DNA from: an uncultured Brevundimonas sp.
Lineage (GTDB): Bacteria; Pseudomonadota; Alphaproteobacteria; Caulobacterales; Caulobacteraceae
Reading direction: 5' to 3'
NCBI GenBank assembly: GCA_946481425.1
Contig: CAMLNT010000044.1
Location: 1-14,016 of the forward strand
DNA: 14,016 nt
Part shown: piece by piece, positions 6,763-14,016 of the stretch
Layout: each line of letters begins with the position of its first letter
Position numbering within the stretch: position 1 is the first letter of the stretch
Made by a program: the position numbers and the translations under genes
The notes under the pieces: model-generated
Databases searched by the model: none
What the model was told of the DNA's origin: nothing
The model's input: the letters and a program-made list of their open reading frames with translations, nothing else

Positions 6763-7200
6763 TCAGTCCTCGAAGTGGACGAAGGTCACGTTGGATGAAT
6801 TGGACGAGGTAAAGCCGCCGTCCCACTGCCAGGTGTTGACCTGGCGCAGGGTGAAGTTGTCGGGCTGATAACCGGTCGCGTCCGACTGGACGACGGTACA
6901 GGTGATTGCGATCTCCGGACCGTTGCGACGGCCTTCGCATTCCTGCAGCGCCGTGTTGCGACGCTCTCCGGTCGAGGTGTTCAGATACTCGATGGCGTAC
7001 AGGCGCACGTCGTACCAGCCGCCGCCCAGAGGCGTCGCCCGCGCGACCCCGCTGAGCACGCCCACCGCTCCGTCTGTGCGGTAGTTGGTGGTCTGGAAGG
7101 TGTAGAGGCCGGCGAAGTCGCCCGACACCTGCGCCCTCACCGGCGCCGGCGTCGCCGACAACGACGCCGCCAGCATCCCCCCCATGATCAAAGCCCGCAT
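6763..7200 (-). CDS. Secreted protein of unknown function in the nad operon
   Basis: A 145-residue protein with a Sec signal peptide (MRALIMGGMLAASLSATPAP, probable cleavage after VRA at residue 23), so the mature protein is periplasmic or exported. The mature part is rich in beta-prone and aromatic residues (GLYTFQTTNY, WYDVRLYAIEYL, NTWQWDGGF, NVTFVHFED) with two cysteines, Cys88 and Cys101, that could form a disulphide. I recognise no family. The ATG at 7198-7200 is chosen because GGGGGAAA lies 7-8 bases upstream; an earlier in-frame ATG at 7219-7221 has no ribosome site and would bury the signal peptide behind seven residues. It lies 75 bases after nadA and 46 before the protease ATG, probably in the same transcript. 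Confidence 0.78.
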   Translation of the reverse strand: MRALIMGGMLAASLSATPAPVRAQVSGDFAGLYTFQTTNYRTDGAVGVLSGVARATPLGGGWYDVRLYAIEYLNTSTGERRNTALQECEGRRNGPEIAITCTVVQSDATGYQPDNFTLRQVNTWQWDGGFTSSNSSNVTFVHFED

Positions 7201-7275
7201 GACCGCTTTCCCCCGAGGCATTGCGCGAACGGCGGTATCTTAAGTCCGCCCAAGCTGAGCAGCAAGGCGACATGG

Positions 7276-8358
7276 TCAGATCAGCTCGACCTGCACGCTG
7301 TGGCCGCGCGCGCGGGCCAGGTCGTAGCGCGCGGGCGTCGCGGGCGGCGGCAGGTCGACCATCCGTTGGACGGCCAGCCGGGCGCGCTCGGCGATACCTT
7401 CGTCGACCGTCACCTCGAACTGCATGTTGAGCAGGCAGTCGCGGATGTTCTCCAGGGTGATCCGCTTCATGTGCGGGCACAGGTTGCACGGGCCGACGAA
7501 CTGGGTCTCCGGCAGGTCGCCCTTGATGTTGGACGCCATCGAGCATTCGGTGATCAGGACCACCCGGGCCGGCTTGCGGCTGGTGACGTAGTCGGCCATG
7601 GCGGCGGTCGAGCCGGCGAAGTCGGCGGCCTCGAGGATTTCCTCGGGGCATTCGGGGTGCGCCAGCACCTCCGCGTCCGGCCAGGCTGCGCGCATGTCGG
7701 CGATGTCCTGGGTGGTGAAGCGCTTGTGCACCTCGCAGTGGCCGGCCCAGGCGATGATCTTGATATCGGTCTGCTGGGCGACGTTGCGGGCCAGATACTC
7801 GTCGGGGATCAGAATCACCCGGTCGACGCCCCATTCCCTGGCGGCCCATTCGACAATCTGCACAGCATTGGCCGAGGTGCAGCAGATATCGGTCTCCGCC
7901 TTCACTTCGGCGGTCGTGTTCACATAGGTCACGACCGGCACGCCCGGATAGCGCTGCTTGATCAGCCGCACGTCCTCGCCCGTGATCGAACTGGCCAGCG
8001 AACAGCCGGCGCGCAGGTCGGGGATCAGGACGGTCTTTTCGGGGCTCAGGATCTTGGACGTCTCGGCCATGAAGTGAACGCCCGCCTGAACGATCACCTT
8101 CGCCTTGGACTTGGCCGCCTCCTTGGCCAGTCCCAGGCTGTCGCCCACATAGTCACCCACGCCGTGGAAGATTTCCGGCGTCATGTAGTTGTGCGCCAGA
8201 ATGACCGCGTCCCGCTTCTTCTTGAGCGCGTTGATCTCGGCGATCAGGGGCGCATAGGTCGCCCACTCAAGCGGCGAGACCTGTTCCTTGACCTTGTCCC
8301 AGACCGGTGCGGTTTCGCGCCGGATGTCCTCAGAAAGTCCGAAGCCGCCGTCGGCCAT
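7276..8358 (-). CDS. nadA: Quinolinate synthase
   Basis: A [4Fe-4S] enzyme condensing iminoaspartate with dihydroxyacetone phosphate to quinolinate. The 360 residues include all three duplicated NadA subdomains. Seen: [11 protein letters not shown] (53-63), [11 protein letters not shown] (71-81), [12 protein letters not shown] (93-104), DLRAGCSLA (cluster Cys119), [20 protein letters not shown] (145-164), [11 protein letters not shown] (cluster Cys208), HPECPEE (234-240), TECSMASNI (270-278) and GPCNLCPHM (Cys291 and Cys294, either of which completes the cluster). The lysine-rich N-terminus and the CNLCPHM form are usual in alphaproteobacteria. It is the first gene of the nad unit. A GGAG ribosome site is 9-10 bases before the ATG, and a palindromic operator overlaps the leader immediately upstream. 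Confidence 0.97.
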   Translation of the reverse strand: MADGGFGLSEDIRRETAPVWDKVKEQVSPLEWATYAPLIAEINALKKKRDAVILAHNYMTPEIFHGVGDYVGDSLGLAKEAAKSKAKVIVQAGVHFMAETSKILSPEKTVLIPDLRAGCSLASSITGEDVRLIKQRYPGVPVVTYVNTTAEVKAETDICCTSANAVQIVEWAAREWGVDRVILIPDEYLARNVAQQTDIKIIAWAGHCEVHKRFTTQDIADMRAAWPDAEVLAHPECPEEILEAADFAGSTAAMADYVTSRKPARVVLITECSMASNIKGDLPETQFVGPCNLCPHMKRITLENIRDCLLNMQFEVTVDEGIAERARLAVQRMVDLPPPATPARYDLARARGHSVQVELI

Positions 8359-8373
8359 GACCTTGATCTCCTA

Positions 8374-8396
8374 CTTATGCTCACTTTTAGCATAAG
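8374..8396. promoter_or_regulatory. Palindromic operator in the nadA leader
   Basis: Arms CTTATGCT (8374-8381) and AGCATAAG (8389-8396) are perfect inverted repeats separated by 7 bases (CACTTTT on the plus strand). The site lies 15 bases upstream of the nadA ATG and just downstream of the predicted transcription start, where a bound dimer would block transcription. A repressor sensing NAD status, such as the NadQ family predicted to control nadABC in alphaproteobacteria, is the natural candidate. I am not certain of the NadQ consensus, and no such gene is in the window. Confidence 0.7.
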
Positions 8397-8404
8397 GTGA
8401 CTGG

Positions 8405-8432
8405 AATGTAGGCCTCCCCCGCCGAAACGCAA
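8405..8432 (-). promoter_or_regulatory. Predicted sigma-70-type promoter of the nad operon
   Basis: On the minus strand, -35 TTGCGT (8427-8432) and -10 TACATT (8405-8410) are 16 bases apart. The predicted start, near 8398, falls at the edge of the operator at 8374-8396. There is no visible terminator between the hybrid kinase stop (8453) and this promoter, so some read-through from the kinase gene into nadA is possible. Confidence 0.5.
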
Positions 8433-8452
8433 GGGAAATCGGTGCGAACCAA

Positions 8453-11314
8453 TCAGGCGGGTTCGCGCTGCTGTGACAGGGCGCCGGTGATGGCCCGCCT
8501 CATGGCCGCTGCGTCGTACGGCTTGGAGAGCAGAGGCCAGGGTACGTCGGTCAGGGCCTGGTCGACCGCTTCGCCCGCATAGCCTGAGCTCAGCAGAACC
8601 GCGATGTCCGGTTGACGTTCGACCACCCGGCGCGCCAACTCCACCCCGTTAAGGCCGCCCGGCATGATCAGATCCGTGACCAGCAGGTCGAAGCGGCGAC
8701 CGCGGATGCGGCGGAGCGCCTTTTGCCCATCGAGGGCATGGCTGACGGTGAACCCCAACTGCGCCAGGTACTCGCGCGCGATGTCCGACACCTCGGGGTC
8801 GTCCTCGACCAGCAGCACTGACAGCCCCTCGAACGGTCGGTCGCTTTCGTCCGCCGCGGTGTCCGGCGCGGTGGGCGCTTCCGGCATGGCGTCGGCCATC
8901 GCGGGTAGGAAGATCGACACCGTCGTTCCCTGCCCCGGCGCACTGTCGATGGTTACCGATCCGCCGGACTGCCGCACGAACCCGTAGACCTGCGACAGGC
9001 CAAGGCCCGTGCCCTTGCCCACCGGCTTGGTAGTGAAGAAGGGCTCGAACACGCGGTCGCGGATTTCGGGCGCCATCCCCGCGCCGGTGTCGGACACCCG
9101 CACCACCGCATAGTCGCCCGAGGTGGCCCCTTCGACCTCTCCGGCCGACAGGGTCCTGAGCTCCGTCAGGATGGTGATGGCGCCGCCGTCGGGGGTCGCG
9201 TCCCGGGCGTTGACGATCAGATTGAGGAGAGCCGCCTCGAAATGAGCCGGGTCCAGGCTGACGACCGGCGCCGTGCGATCGAGGCGGATCAACAGATCGA
9301 CCGCTTCGCCAACTGCTCTGCGCAGGAGCGGCTCGCCCTCGAGGATGAGGCTGTTGACGTCCGACAACAGCGGCCGGAGCGCTTGCTTGCGCGAGAAGGC
9401 CAGGAGCTGGTGCGTCAGTCGCTCGCCCTTGCGGGCGGCAGCGAGAGCGGCCTCCAGCAGCCGCTCGCGCCTCTGGCTGTCGTCGGGAGAGCGCGAAACC
9501 ATGTCCAGCGCGCCGATGACGACGGTCAGCAGATTGTTGAAATCATGCGCTACCCCACCGGTGAGCCGTCCGACCGCTTCCATCTTCTGCGCGTGCATCA
9601 GGGCGGTCTCGGCGAGCTCCTTCTCCGCGAGGGCCTCCGCGACCCGTGCCTCAAGCAGTTCGTTAATGTGGGTAAGGTCCCGCTCGACCTGCTTGGCCTC
9701 GGTGACATCATAGGCCACGCCGACGAAGCCAAGCAGATCGGCGCCGTCCAGGCGCGGCCGCGAGTAGGACCGAAGCCAGCGCCAGGCGCCGTCCTGGCGG
9801 CGATAACGCGCCTCGAGCATGAAGGGCTTGCGGCTCTGCTCACCCGCCATCGATTCAGCCAGCACGCGATCGACATCCTCGGGATGGAGCGAGGCGCGCC
9901 AGTCCGCCGTCAGCGCCTCGTCATAGGTCCCCCCGTGAAACTCGGTGTAGGCCTGGTTGATGAAGGCTCGCTTGCGGTCCGCGCGGGTCACCCAGATCAG
10001 AACGGGCGCGCTGTCGGCGACCGAGCGGAACCTGGCTTCGCTTTCCCGCACCTCCGCCTCGGCCGAGGCCCGCTCCAATGCAGCCCAGAGGCGGTCAGCC
10101 ACCTCTTCCGCGAGCTCGATCTCTTCATTCGTCCACTGGCGGGTGTCGTGAGAATGGAGGAACAGGAAAGCCAGCAGCCTGCCTGCCCGCACGATCGGCA
10201 CTCGCACAAAGGCCCGTACGCCAAGGCGCTCGAACCCTTCCGCGCCGCCAGACGTCCGGGGATCGGTGTCGACGTCCTGCACGGCCACTGTCTTGCGAGC
10301 CTTCAGGTCGCGACTGAGGGCCGGTCCGAAATCATCCATGACGTAGACGCCGGTGGCGCTCTCCATCTCGCCGGCGGTCCAATCGGCGCGGATAGTGACG
10401 GTTGTCTCGTCCGCATCGATCTCGCCGTAACCGACGCGAGGCGCGCCCAGATGCTGACCCAGCGCGCGAACGCCCGCCTTCAGGATTTCTTGGGGGCTTT
10501 CAAGTTCTCGCAGCAGGTCGCCGAAGGCCAGAAGGAAGGCATGGCGTTCCTCGGCCGCGTGAGCCTCGGTCTGATCAACGTTGACACCGATCATGCCCTC
10601 GAACCGCCCGTCGGCGGAGAAGCGCGGCTCGGCATGGGTCTCGACCCGGCGCCACTCCCCGTCCGCCCTGAGCAGCCGCATGGTGACCTGGAAAGGCCGG
10701 GCCTGCGCCGTTGCCTCCCCCCCTACCGTCGCGACGTGCGCGACATCGTCGGGGTGGATCGTGGTGTACCAGTCGAAGGTCGCGACCTCCTCCTCGCTGA
10801 CGCCCCAGAACTCGCGCAGGGCGCGATTCAGCGTGACGCAGTGCCCTTGTGGATCCCCCATCCAGAGCATGACCGGAGCGGTTTCGGCGATGTGGCGAAA
10901 CCGCGTTTCGCTCTCGGCGATGGCGGCGGATCGCGCGCTGTCGTCGGCCCGCGCCTGCTCGACACGATGGATCGAGGTTCGCAGCGCCTGTCCGACGAAG
11001 ATGATAGCGACGGCGTTGAATAGATAGATGCCGGTGCCGAGCCAGTGTCGGTACCAGTCGAACTCGAGTGCGCCGGGAATGAAGGAGGCTGCGGTCGCCA
11101 AGGCTTGGGCCAGCACGGTCGCTACAATGCCCGTCCGCCAGGAGCCCCACAGGGTGGCTAGCAGCAGAGCCGGCAGGAAAAGCGTCGAAGCACCTGTGCC
11201 GCCGAGGATCGGCGCCAAGGCCAGACGCAGCAGCAAAAAGGGCAGCACGCACGCCATCGCGCGCAGCACCCAAGTGAGGAAACCGCCTGTCGAACGCGTG
11301 GCCAGCCGTCTCAA
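8453..11314 (-). CDS. Hybrid sensor histidine kinase, membrane region-PAS-GAF-PAS-HisKA-HATPase-receiver
   Basis: A 953-residue multidomain kinase. Residues about 14-112 form a hydrophobic, roughly four-helix region resembling DUF4118. PAS 1 is about 132-250 ([20 protein letters not shown]...HPDDV), GAF about 258-415, PAS 2 about 424-545 ([20 protein letters not shown]), then a helical linker. The HisKA motif [16 protein letters not shown] puts the phospho-His at 590. The ATPase domain has NLIVNARDA (698-706), DTGAGM (742-747) and GKGTGLGLS (766-774). The C-terminal receiver has LLVEDDPE (834-841), phospho-acceptor Asp881 ([10 protein letters not shown]) and Lys931 (LLSKPYD). All catalytic residues appear intact. 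The start is TTG at 11312-11314; no ATG or GTG lies upstream in frame within the leader, and TGGA is 7 bases before it. GTG codon 16 or ATG codon 20 are alternatives but cut into the first helix. A perfect EcfG promoter sits 51 bases upstream. Signal and output partner are unknown. Confidence 0.92.
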   Translation of the reverse strand: MRRLATRSTGGFLTWVLRAMACVLPFLLLRLALAPILGGTGASTLFLPALLLATLWGSWRTGIVATVLAQALATAASFIPGALEFDWYRHWLGTGIYLFNAVAIIFVGQALRTSIHRVEQARADDSARSAAIAESETRFRHIAETAPVMLWMGDPQGHCVTLNRALREFWGVSEEEVATFDWYTTIHPDDVAHVATVGGEATAQARPFQVTMRLLRADGEWRRVETHAEPRFSADGRFEGMIGVNVDQTEAHAAEERHAFLLAFGDLLRELESPQEILKAGVRALGQHLGAPRVGYGEIDADETTVTIRADWTAGEMESATGVYVMDDFGPALSRDLKARKTVAVQDVDTDPRTSGGAEGFERLGVRAFVRVPIVRAGRLLAFLFLHSHDTRQWTNEEIELAEEVADRLWAALERASAEAEVRESEARFRSVADSAPVLIWVTRADRKRAFINQAYTEFHGGTYDEALTADWRASLHPEDVDRVLAESMAGEQSRKPFMLEARYRRQDGAWRWLRSYSRPRLDGADLLGFVGVAYDVTEAKQVERDLTHINELLEARVAEALAEKELAETALMHAQKMEAVGRLTGGVAHDFNNLLTVVIGALDMVSRSPDDSQRRERLLEAALAAARKGERLTHQLLAFSRKQALRPLLSDVNSLILEGEPLLRRAVGEAVDLLIRLDRTAPVVSLDPAHFEAALLNLIVNARDATPDGGAITILTELRTLSAGEVEGATSGDYAVVRVSDTGAGMAPEIRDRVFEPFFTTKPVGKGTGLGLSQVYGFVRQSGGSVTIDSAPGQGTTVSIFLPAMADAMPEAPTAPDTAADESDRPFEGLSVLLVEDDPEVSDIAREYLAQLGFTVSHALDGQKALRRIRGRRFDLLVTDLIMPGGLNGVELARRVVERQPDIAVLLSSGYAGEAVDQALTDVPWPLLSKPYDAAAMRRAITGALSQQREPA

Positions 11315-11364
11315 AAACGCGTCCAGACTATCCCCCGACAGACCCGTGCATAACGATCGTCACC

Positions 11365-11389
11365 AACGCTTGTATCCCTTATGGGTTCC
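11365..11389 (-). promoter_or_regulatory. EcfG-type general stress promoter for the hybrid kinase
   Basis: On the minus strand, -35 GGAAC (11385-11389) and -10 CGTT (11365-11368) are separated by exactly 16 bases. The predicted start near 11357 gives a leader of about 43 bases to the TTG start. The site lies in the 152-base divergent region shared with dps. No matching EcfG site is seen on the plus strand for dps. Confidence 0.8.
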
Positions 11390-11415
11390 TACTGCCGAAC
11401 ATTTCCAGTCGGCCC

Positions 11416-11443
11416 TTGCAAGGCTGACTGCCAAGCCTAACTG
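11416..11443 (+). promoter_or_regulatory. Possible promoter of dps
   Basis: TTGCAA (11416-11421) is followed after 16 bases by TAACTG (11438-11443). The -35 is good and the -10 poor. A start near 11450 would leave a very short leader holding the AGGAG ribosome site (11454-11458). No OxyR-like or Fur-like site was recognised. Confidence 0.22.
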
Positions 11444-11466
11444 GCATCTGGACAGGAGACCTGACC

Positions 11467-11946
11467 ATGACCATCGCACTCAACACCGGCTTGGCGCAGG
11501 AAGATCGTGGCGCGGTCGCCGCCAGCCTGACCAAGGTCCTCGCGGACAGCTACGCCCTGTATCTCAAGACACATGGCTATCACTGGAACGTCCGAGGCGC
11601 GAACTTCCCTGAACTACATGCGCTCTTCATGGAGCAGTACACGGAGATGTGGACGGCGCTCGACGACTTGGCTGAACGGATCCGCGCCTTGGGTGAGTTC
11701 GCCCCCCAGGGATATTCGGCCCTCGCCAATCTGACCGGCATCAAGGACGGCGATCCGGACAAGGACTCACCCGCCATGCTCAAAGAGCTGCTGCAGGATC
11801 ACGAGACCCTCATCGCGGGCCTTCGCCAGGGTGTTGCGGTGGGCGAAGAGGCCAAGGATCCGACCACCGTGGACCTTCTCACCCAGCGTCTCGCCGCTCA
11901 CGAAAAGCACGCGTGGATGCTTCGCGCGACCCTGGGGTCCAAATAG
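11467..11946 (+). CDS. dps: Dps family DNA-starvation/ferritin-like protein
   Basis: A 159-residue four-helix Dps protein. These assemble into dodecamers that oxidise Fe(II) with peroxide, store iron and, in some cases, coat DNA. Family features: LYLKTHGYHWNVRGANFPEL (31-50) carrying His39 and the HWNVRG motif, LHALFMEQYTEMW (50-62) with His51, and DDLAERIRALGEFAP (66-80) with Asp66 and Glu70 of the ferroxidase site. The C-terminal helix reads RLAAHEKHAWMLRATLG (141-157). The position four after His51, usually an acidic metal ligand, is Met55, with Glu56 next. The N-terminus is short and not lysine-rich, so DNA binding through a basic tail is not supported. AGGAG is 8 bases upstream of the ATG. 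It is divergent from the stress-promoter-driven kinase gene and 39 bases upstream of the second hydrolase gene. Confidence 0.94.
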   Translation: MTIALNTGLAQEDRGAVAASLTKVLADSYALYLKTHGYHWNVRGANFPELHALFMEQYTEMWTALDDLAERIRALGEFAPQGYSALANLTGIKDGDPDKDSPAMLKELLQDHETLIAGLRQGVAVGEEAKDPTTVDLLTQRLAAHEKHAWMLRATLGSK

Positions 11947-11985
11947 GGTCACGAAACGGCCGGAAAACGCGGGCATTCGGACAAG

Positions 11986-13224
11986 ATGGACGGACGGTTG
12001 GCGACGCTGATCGGAGCATTGAGGCGTCGCCTCGGCGGCGCGGTTCCGCATGTCCGGCGCGCGCCGTCCGCCATCATCGACGCCATCAAGCTGGCTCCCG
12101 CGGCCTTCACGGCCATAGCCGTGCTGGGCATGGCTCTTGGCGCGAGCTCCATGGTTCGGCCGCTCGAGAGTCCCGCCAATATCCAGGGCATTCTCGGCGA
12201 GGTCGGCCCCGATCTCTCCCAGGCGGCGCTGGATCGCTATGCAGCCCATATGGACCCGGCCAGCCGATCGCTCGCCCGGCGGCATGACCCGGCCTTCATA
12301 CCGGCAGGCTGGGGCGTCACCCCGGGGTGGGAGAACCTCTCGCTGACGGGCCGGCCTCCGATGGACGCGCTCAGCCGCAGCGGTCTGCAGGCCCAGCGGC
12401 TGAACGCCGCCGTGCCGGTCGTCTCCGGCGCCATACGCCCCATCAGCGGGTTCCGCTTCGCGCCGAATTCCGCCGGTGACCGCAGCCGCGCCCTGCGTTG
12501 CCTGACCCAGGCCGTCTATTACGAGGCGGCCCTGGAACCGCGCCGAGGGCAGGAAGCCGTGGCGCAGGTCGTGCTGAATCGGGTGCGCGATCCCAACTTC
12601 CCGGCCTCGGTCTGCGGGGTGGTCTATCAGGGCGCCGAACGCACGACCGGCTGCCAATTTTCCTTCACCTGCGACGGATCGCTGGCGCGCACGCCGGTCG
12701 CGTGGGCCTGGAACCGCGCCGAGGACGTGGCCCGGTCGGCGCTCAACGGGTTCGTCGCCGACTGGGTCGGCACCGCGACCCACTATCATGCCGACTACGT
12801 CCACCCCTGGTGGGCGCCGACTCTGACCAAGGTCAATCAGGTCGGAGCGCACATCTTCTATCGCTGGATGGGCTCGAACGGTGACACCCGGGCTTTCCGG
12901 CAGGCCTATTCCGGCCGGGAGCCCGTGATCGACGAGGCGCGTTTCGCCCGGCCCCGCCTGACCCAGATCGCGACCGACGCCGAGGCGGCGGAGGACGCCG
13001 GCCTGATCGCTGAGGGCCGAACCGTCGTCATCGACGGCCAGGCTCGCCAGGTCGGCATCGTCAGCCTTGGCGGCCGACGCCAGGCCAGCCGCGATGAGAT
13101 CGCCGAGATCAACGCCCGTATGGCCGAGTACGAGCGCGGCCAGTCGACGCCGGCGCCGCCCCAGATCGAGGTCGAAGAGATCAACCGGCCCGCGTCGGAG
13201 TCTGAAGGCGCTCCAGCCGAGTAA
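11986..13224 (+). CDS. Cell wall hydrolase 2, SleB/CwlJ (Hydrolase_2) family, membrane anchored
   Basis: A 412-residue paralogue of the hydrolase at 994. A basic cytoplasmic start is followed by one hydrophobic segment (about residues 36-56) and a long periplasmic linker containing SLARRHDPAF (95-104), matching ARRHDP in the paralogue. The hydrolase domain spans about 171-295: RCLTQAVYYEAALEP (probable catalytic Glu180), AVAQVVLNRVRDP, VCGVVYQG, GCQFSFTCDG, GTATHYHADYVHPWW and GAHIFYRW. The usual EARGE is EAALE here. A C-terminal extension (about 310-412) is partly charged and helical (EIAEINARMAEYERG) and ends in a Pro/Glu-rich tail. The ATG has GGAC 5 bases upstream, a weak site. It follows dps by 39 bases with no terminator seen, so co-transcription is possible. 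Confidence 0.88.
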   Translation: MDGRLATLIGALRRRLGGAVPHVRRAPSAIIDAIKLAPAAFTAIAVLGMALGASSMVRPLESPANIQGILGEVGPDLSQAALDRYAAHMDPASRSLARRHDPAFIPAGWGVTPGWENLSLTGRPPMDALSRSGLQAQRLNAAVPVVSGAIRPISGFRFAPNSAGDRSRALRCLTQAVYYEAALEPRRGQEAVAQVVLNRVRDPNFPASVCGVVYQGAERTTGCQFSFTCDGSLARTPVAWAWNRAEDVARSALNGFVADWVGTATHYHADYVHPWWAPTLTKVNQVGAHIFYRWMGSNGDTRAFRQAYSGREPVIDEARFARPRLTQIATDAEAAEDAGLIAEGRTVVIDGQARQVGIVSLGGRRQASRDEIAEINARMAEYERGQSTPAPPQIEVEEINRPASESEGAPAE

Positions 13225-13230
13225 GCGCGC

Positions 13231-13256
13231 CGTTGCAACGCCCCCCGGGTCCCGGG
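13231..13256. repeat. Adjacent short palindromes between hydrolase 2 and the GAF-PAS gene
   Basis: CGTTGCAACG (13231-13240) is a perfect 10-bp palindrome. It is followed by two CCCGGG copies (13244-13249 and 13251-13256) separated by one T. The CCCGGG pair could fold but is not followed by a U tract. Together these fill most of the short gap between the genes. Function unknown; a weak or factor-dependent terminator or a regulator site are both possible. Confidence 0.4.
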
Positions 13257-13295
13257 CATTAAGGAGCGGCTGAAGACTGGCTGCTCGAGATTCCG

Positions 13296-14016
13296 TTGTC
13301 CGATCCTTCCAAACGCCGCTGGACCGAGGAGGAGCGCCTGGCCTCCCTCCATGCCTATGGCGTTCTGGATACAGCCCCCGAGAAGGCGTTTGACGAAATT
13401 GTCGATCTGGCGGCCCGGCTGTGCGACGCGCCGACCGCCCTCGTCAGCCTGATTGACAGCGACCGCCAGTGGTTCAAGGCCCGCGTCGGCTTCGAAGGCG
13501 CCGAACCGCCGAAGGACCTGTCGTTCTGCTCCCTCGCCGTTCAGCAGGACGCGGACCTCATCATCCAGGACGCCTCGGCCGACATCCGCTTCGCCGAAAA
13601 CCCGCTGGTCCACGGCGAGGCCCACATCCGCTTCTACGCCGGCATCATCCTGCGCGACCCGGAAGGGCTGCCCCTCGGCACCCTCTGCGTGGTTGACAAT
13701 AAGCCACGCCCGGAAGGTCTGACCGAACTTCAGCTTCGGGCGCTTCATGTCCTGGCCGGCCAGGTCATGACCCAGCTCGAACTACGCCGCGCGCTGCGTG
13801 CCTCCGACGATAAGGAGCACGAACTCGCAGAGGCCGCCGCGGCCCTGTCGGAAAGCGAGGCGCGCTTCCGGGCCATCTCCGACTCCATGCCTCAGATGGT
13901 CTGGTCGACCCTCCCGGACGGGTTCCACGACTATTATAACGCCCGTTGGTACGAGTTCACTGGCGTGCCCGAAGGTTCGACCGACGGCGAGGCCTGGAAC
14001 GGCATGTTCCACCCCG
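13296..14016 (+). CDS. GAF-PAS sensory protein, probably a histidine kinase, truncated by window end
   Basis: Open frame from 13263 to the window edge with no stop; 240 codons are visible from TTG 13296. After MSDPSKRRWTEEERLASL comes a GAF domain (about residues 32-165) of the type beginning AYGVLDTAPEKAFDEIVDLA and containing VSLIDSDRQWFKARVG, DLSFCSLAVQ and GTLCVVDNKPRP. A helical linker follows (about 165-185), then a PAS domain from about 186 (SESEARFRAISDSMPQMVWS) that runs off the end. This arrangement is common at the front of HWE/HisKA_2 histidine kinases and GGDEF proteins; the output domain is outside the window. The start is uncertain: no ATG or GTG exists in the first part of the frame, TTG 13296 fits homologue-like length, but the best ribosome site (AAGGAG, 13261-13266) is 29 bases upstream of it. 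Confidence 0.82.
   Translation, partial: MSDPSKRRWTEEERLASLHAYGVLDTAPEKAFDEIVDLAARLCDAPTALVSLIDSDRQWFKARVGFEGAEPPKDLSFCSLAVQQDADLIIQDASADIRFAENPLVHGEAHIRFYAGIILRDPEGLPLGTLCVVDNKPRPEGLTELQLRALHVLAGQVMTQLELRRALRASDDKEHELAEAAAALSESEARFRAISDSMPQMVWSTLPDGFHDYYNARWYEFTGVPEGSTDGEAWNGMFHP

Noticed and set aside
9242..11023. 593-codon open frame antisense to the hybrid kinase gene
   Set aside because: Low-complexity Arg/Gly/Ala/Leu composition with no motifs; the opposite strand encodes a complete multidomain kinase with all catalytic motifs.
11467..13224. EcfG promoter for dps and hydrolase 2
   Set aside because: No GGAAC-N16-17-CGTT on the plus strand upstream of either gene, although stress control of dps would have been expected.
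1..14016. Horizontally acquired island or defence system
   Set aside because: No integrase, transposase, tRNA target, direct repeats at borders or compositional break; all genes fit a chromosomal caulobacterial background.

Overview
The window looks like chromosome of a high-GC alphaproteobacterium, most likely Caulobacterales and probably Brevundimonas or a close relative. The evidence is the strong GC codon bias, the protein families present, and promoters matching the alphaproteobacterial general-stress sigma factor EcfG. I see no rRNA, tRNA, insertion sequence, prophage or CRISPR array. Most of the window is ordinary chromosomal housekeeping.

Layout. 1-263 is the 3' end of gcvPB (glycine cleavage P protein, subunit 2), followed by a hairpin terminator shared with a convergent small glycine-zipper lipoprotein gene (322-513, minus). 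A gene-free stretch (514-993) leads to a membrane-anchored SleB-type cell wall hydrolase (994-2052, plus). Convergent with it is a 68-residue hydrophilic protein (2055-2261, minus), then an acyltransferase-3 membrane protein (2368-3474, plus). From 8358 down to 3471 on the minus strand runs a five-gene unit: nadA, a secreted protein of unknown function, an M50 site-2-protease-like protein, nadB and nadC. NadB (aspartate to iminoaspartate), NadA (to quinolinate) and NadC (to nicotinate mononucleotide) are the complete de novo pathway up to NaMN. 8453-11314 (minus) is a 953-residue hybrid histidine kinase (membrane region, PAS, GAF, PAS, HisKA, HATPase, receiver). Divergent from it are dps (11467-11946) and a second SleB-type hydrolase (11986-13224), then a GAF-PAS signalling protein cut by the window end (13296-14016).

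The main regulatory result is three perfect matches to the EcfG promoter (GGAAC, 16-17 bases, CGTT). All are on the minus strand, and each sits at leader distance upstream of a gene: the lipoprotein, the 68-residue protein and the hybrid kinase. By my rough calculation about 0.2 chance matches are expected in the whole window. The general stress response therefore probably controls an envelope lipoprotein, a small hydrophilic protein and a large sensor kinase here. Next to the kinase lie the stress protein gene dps and a cell-wall hydrolase gene, but I found no EcfG site for either.

The second result is a near-perfect operator between the nadA promoter and its start codon: 8-base arms CTTATGCT / AGCATAAG separated by 7 bases, placed just after the predicted transcription start. 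This implies repression of the NAD operon by a regulator that is not encoded in this window. The operon also carries a membrane protease and a secreted protein whose link to NAD synthesis is unexplained.
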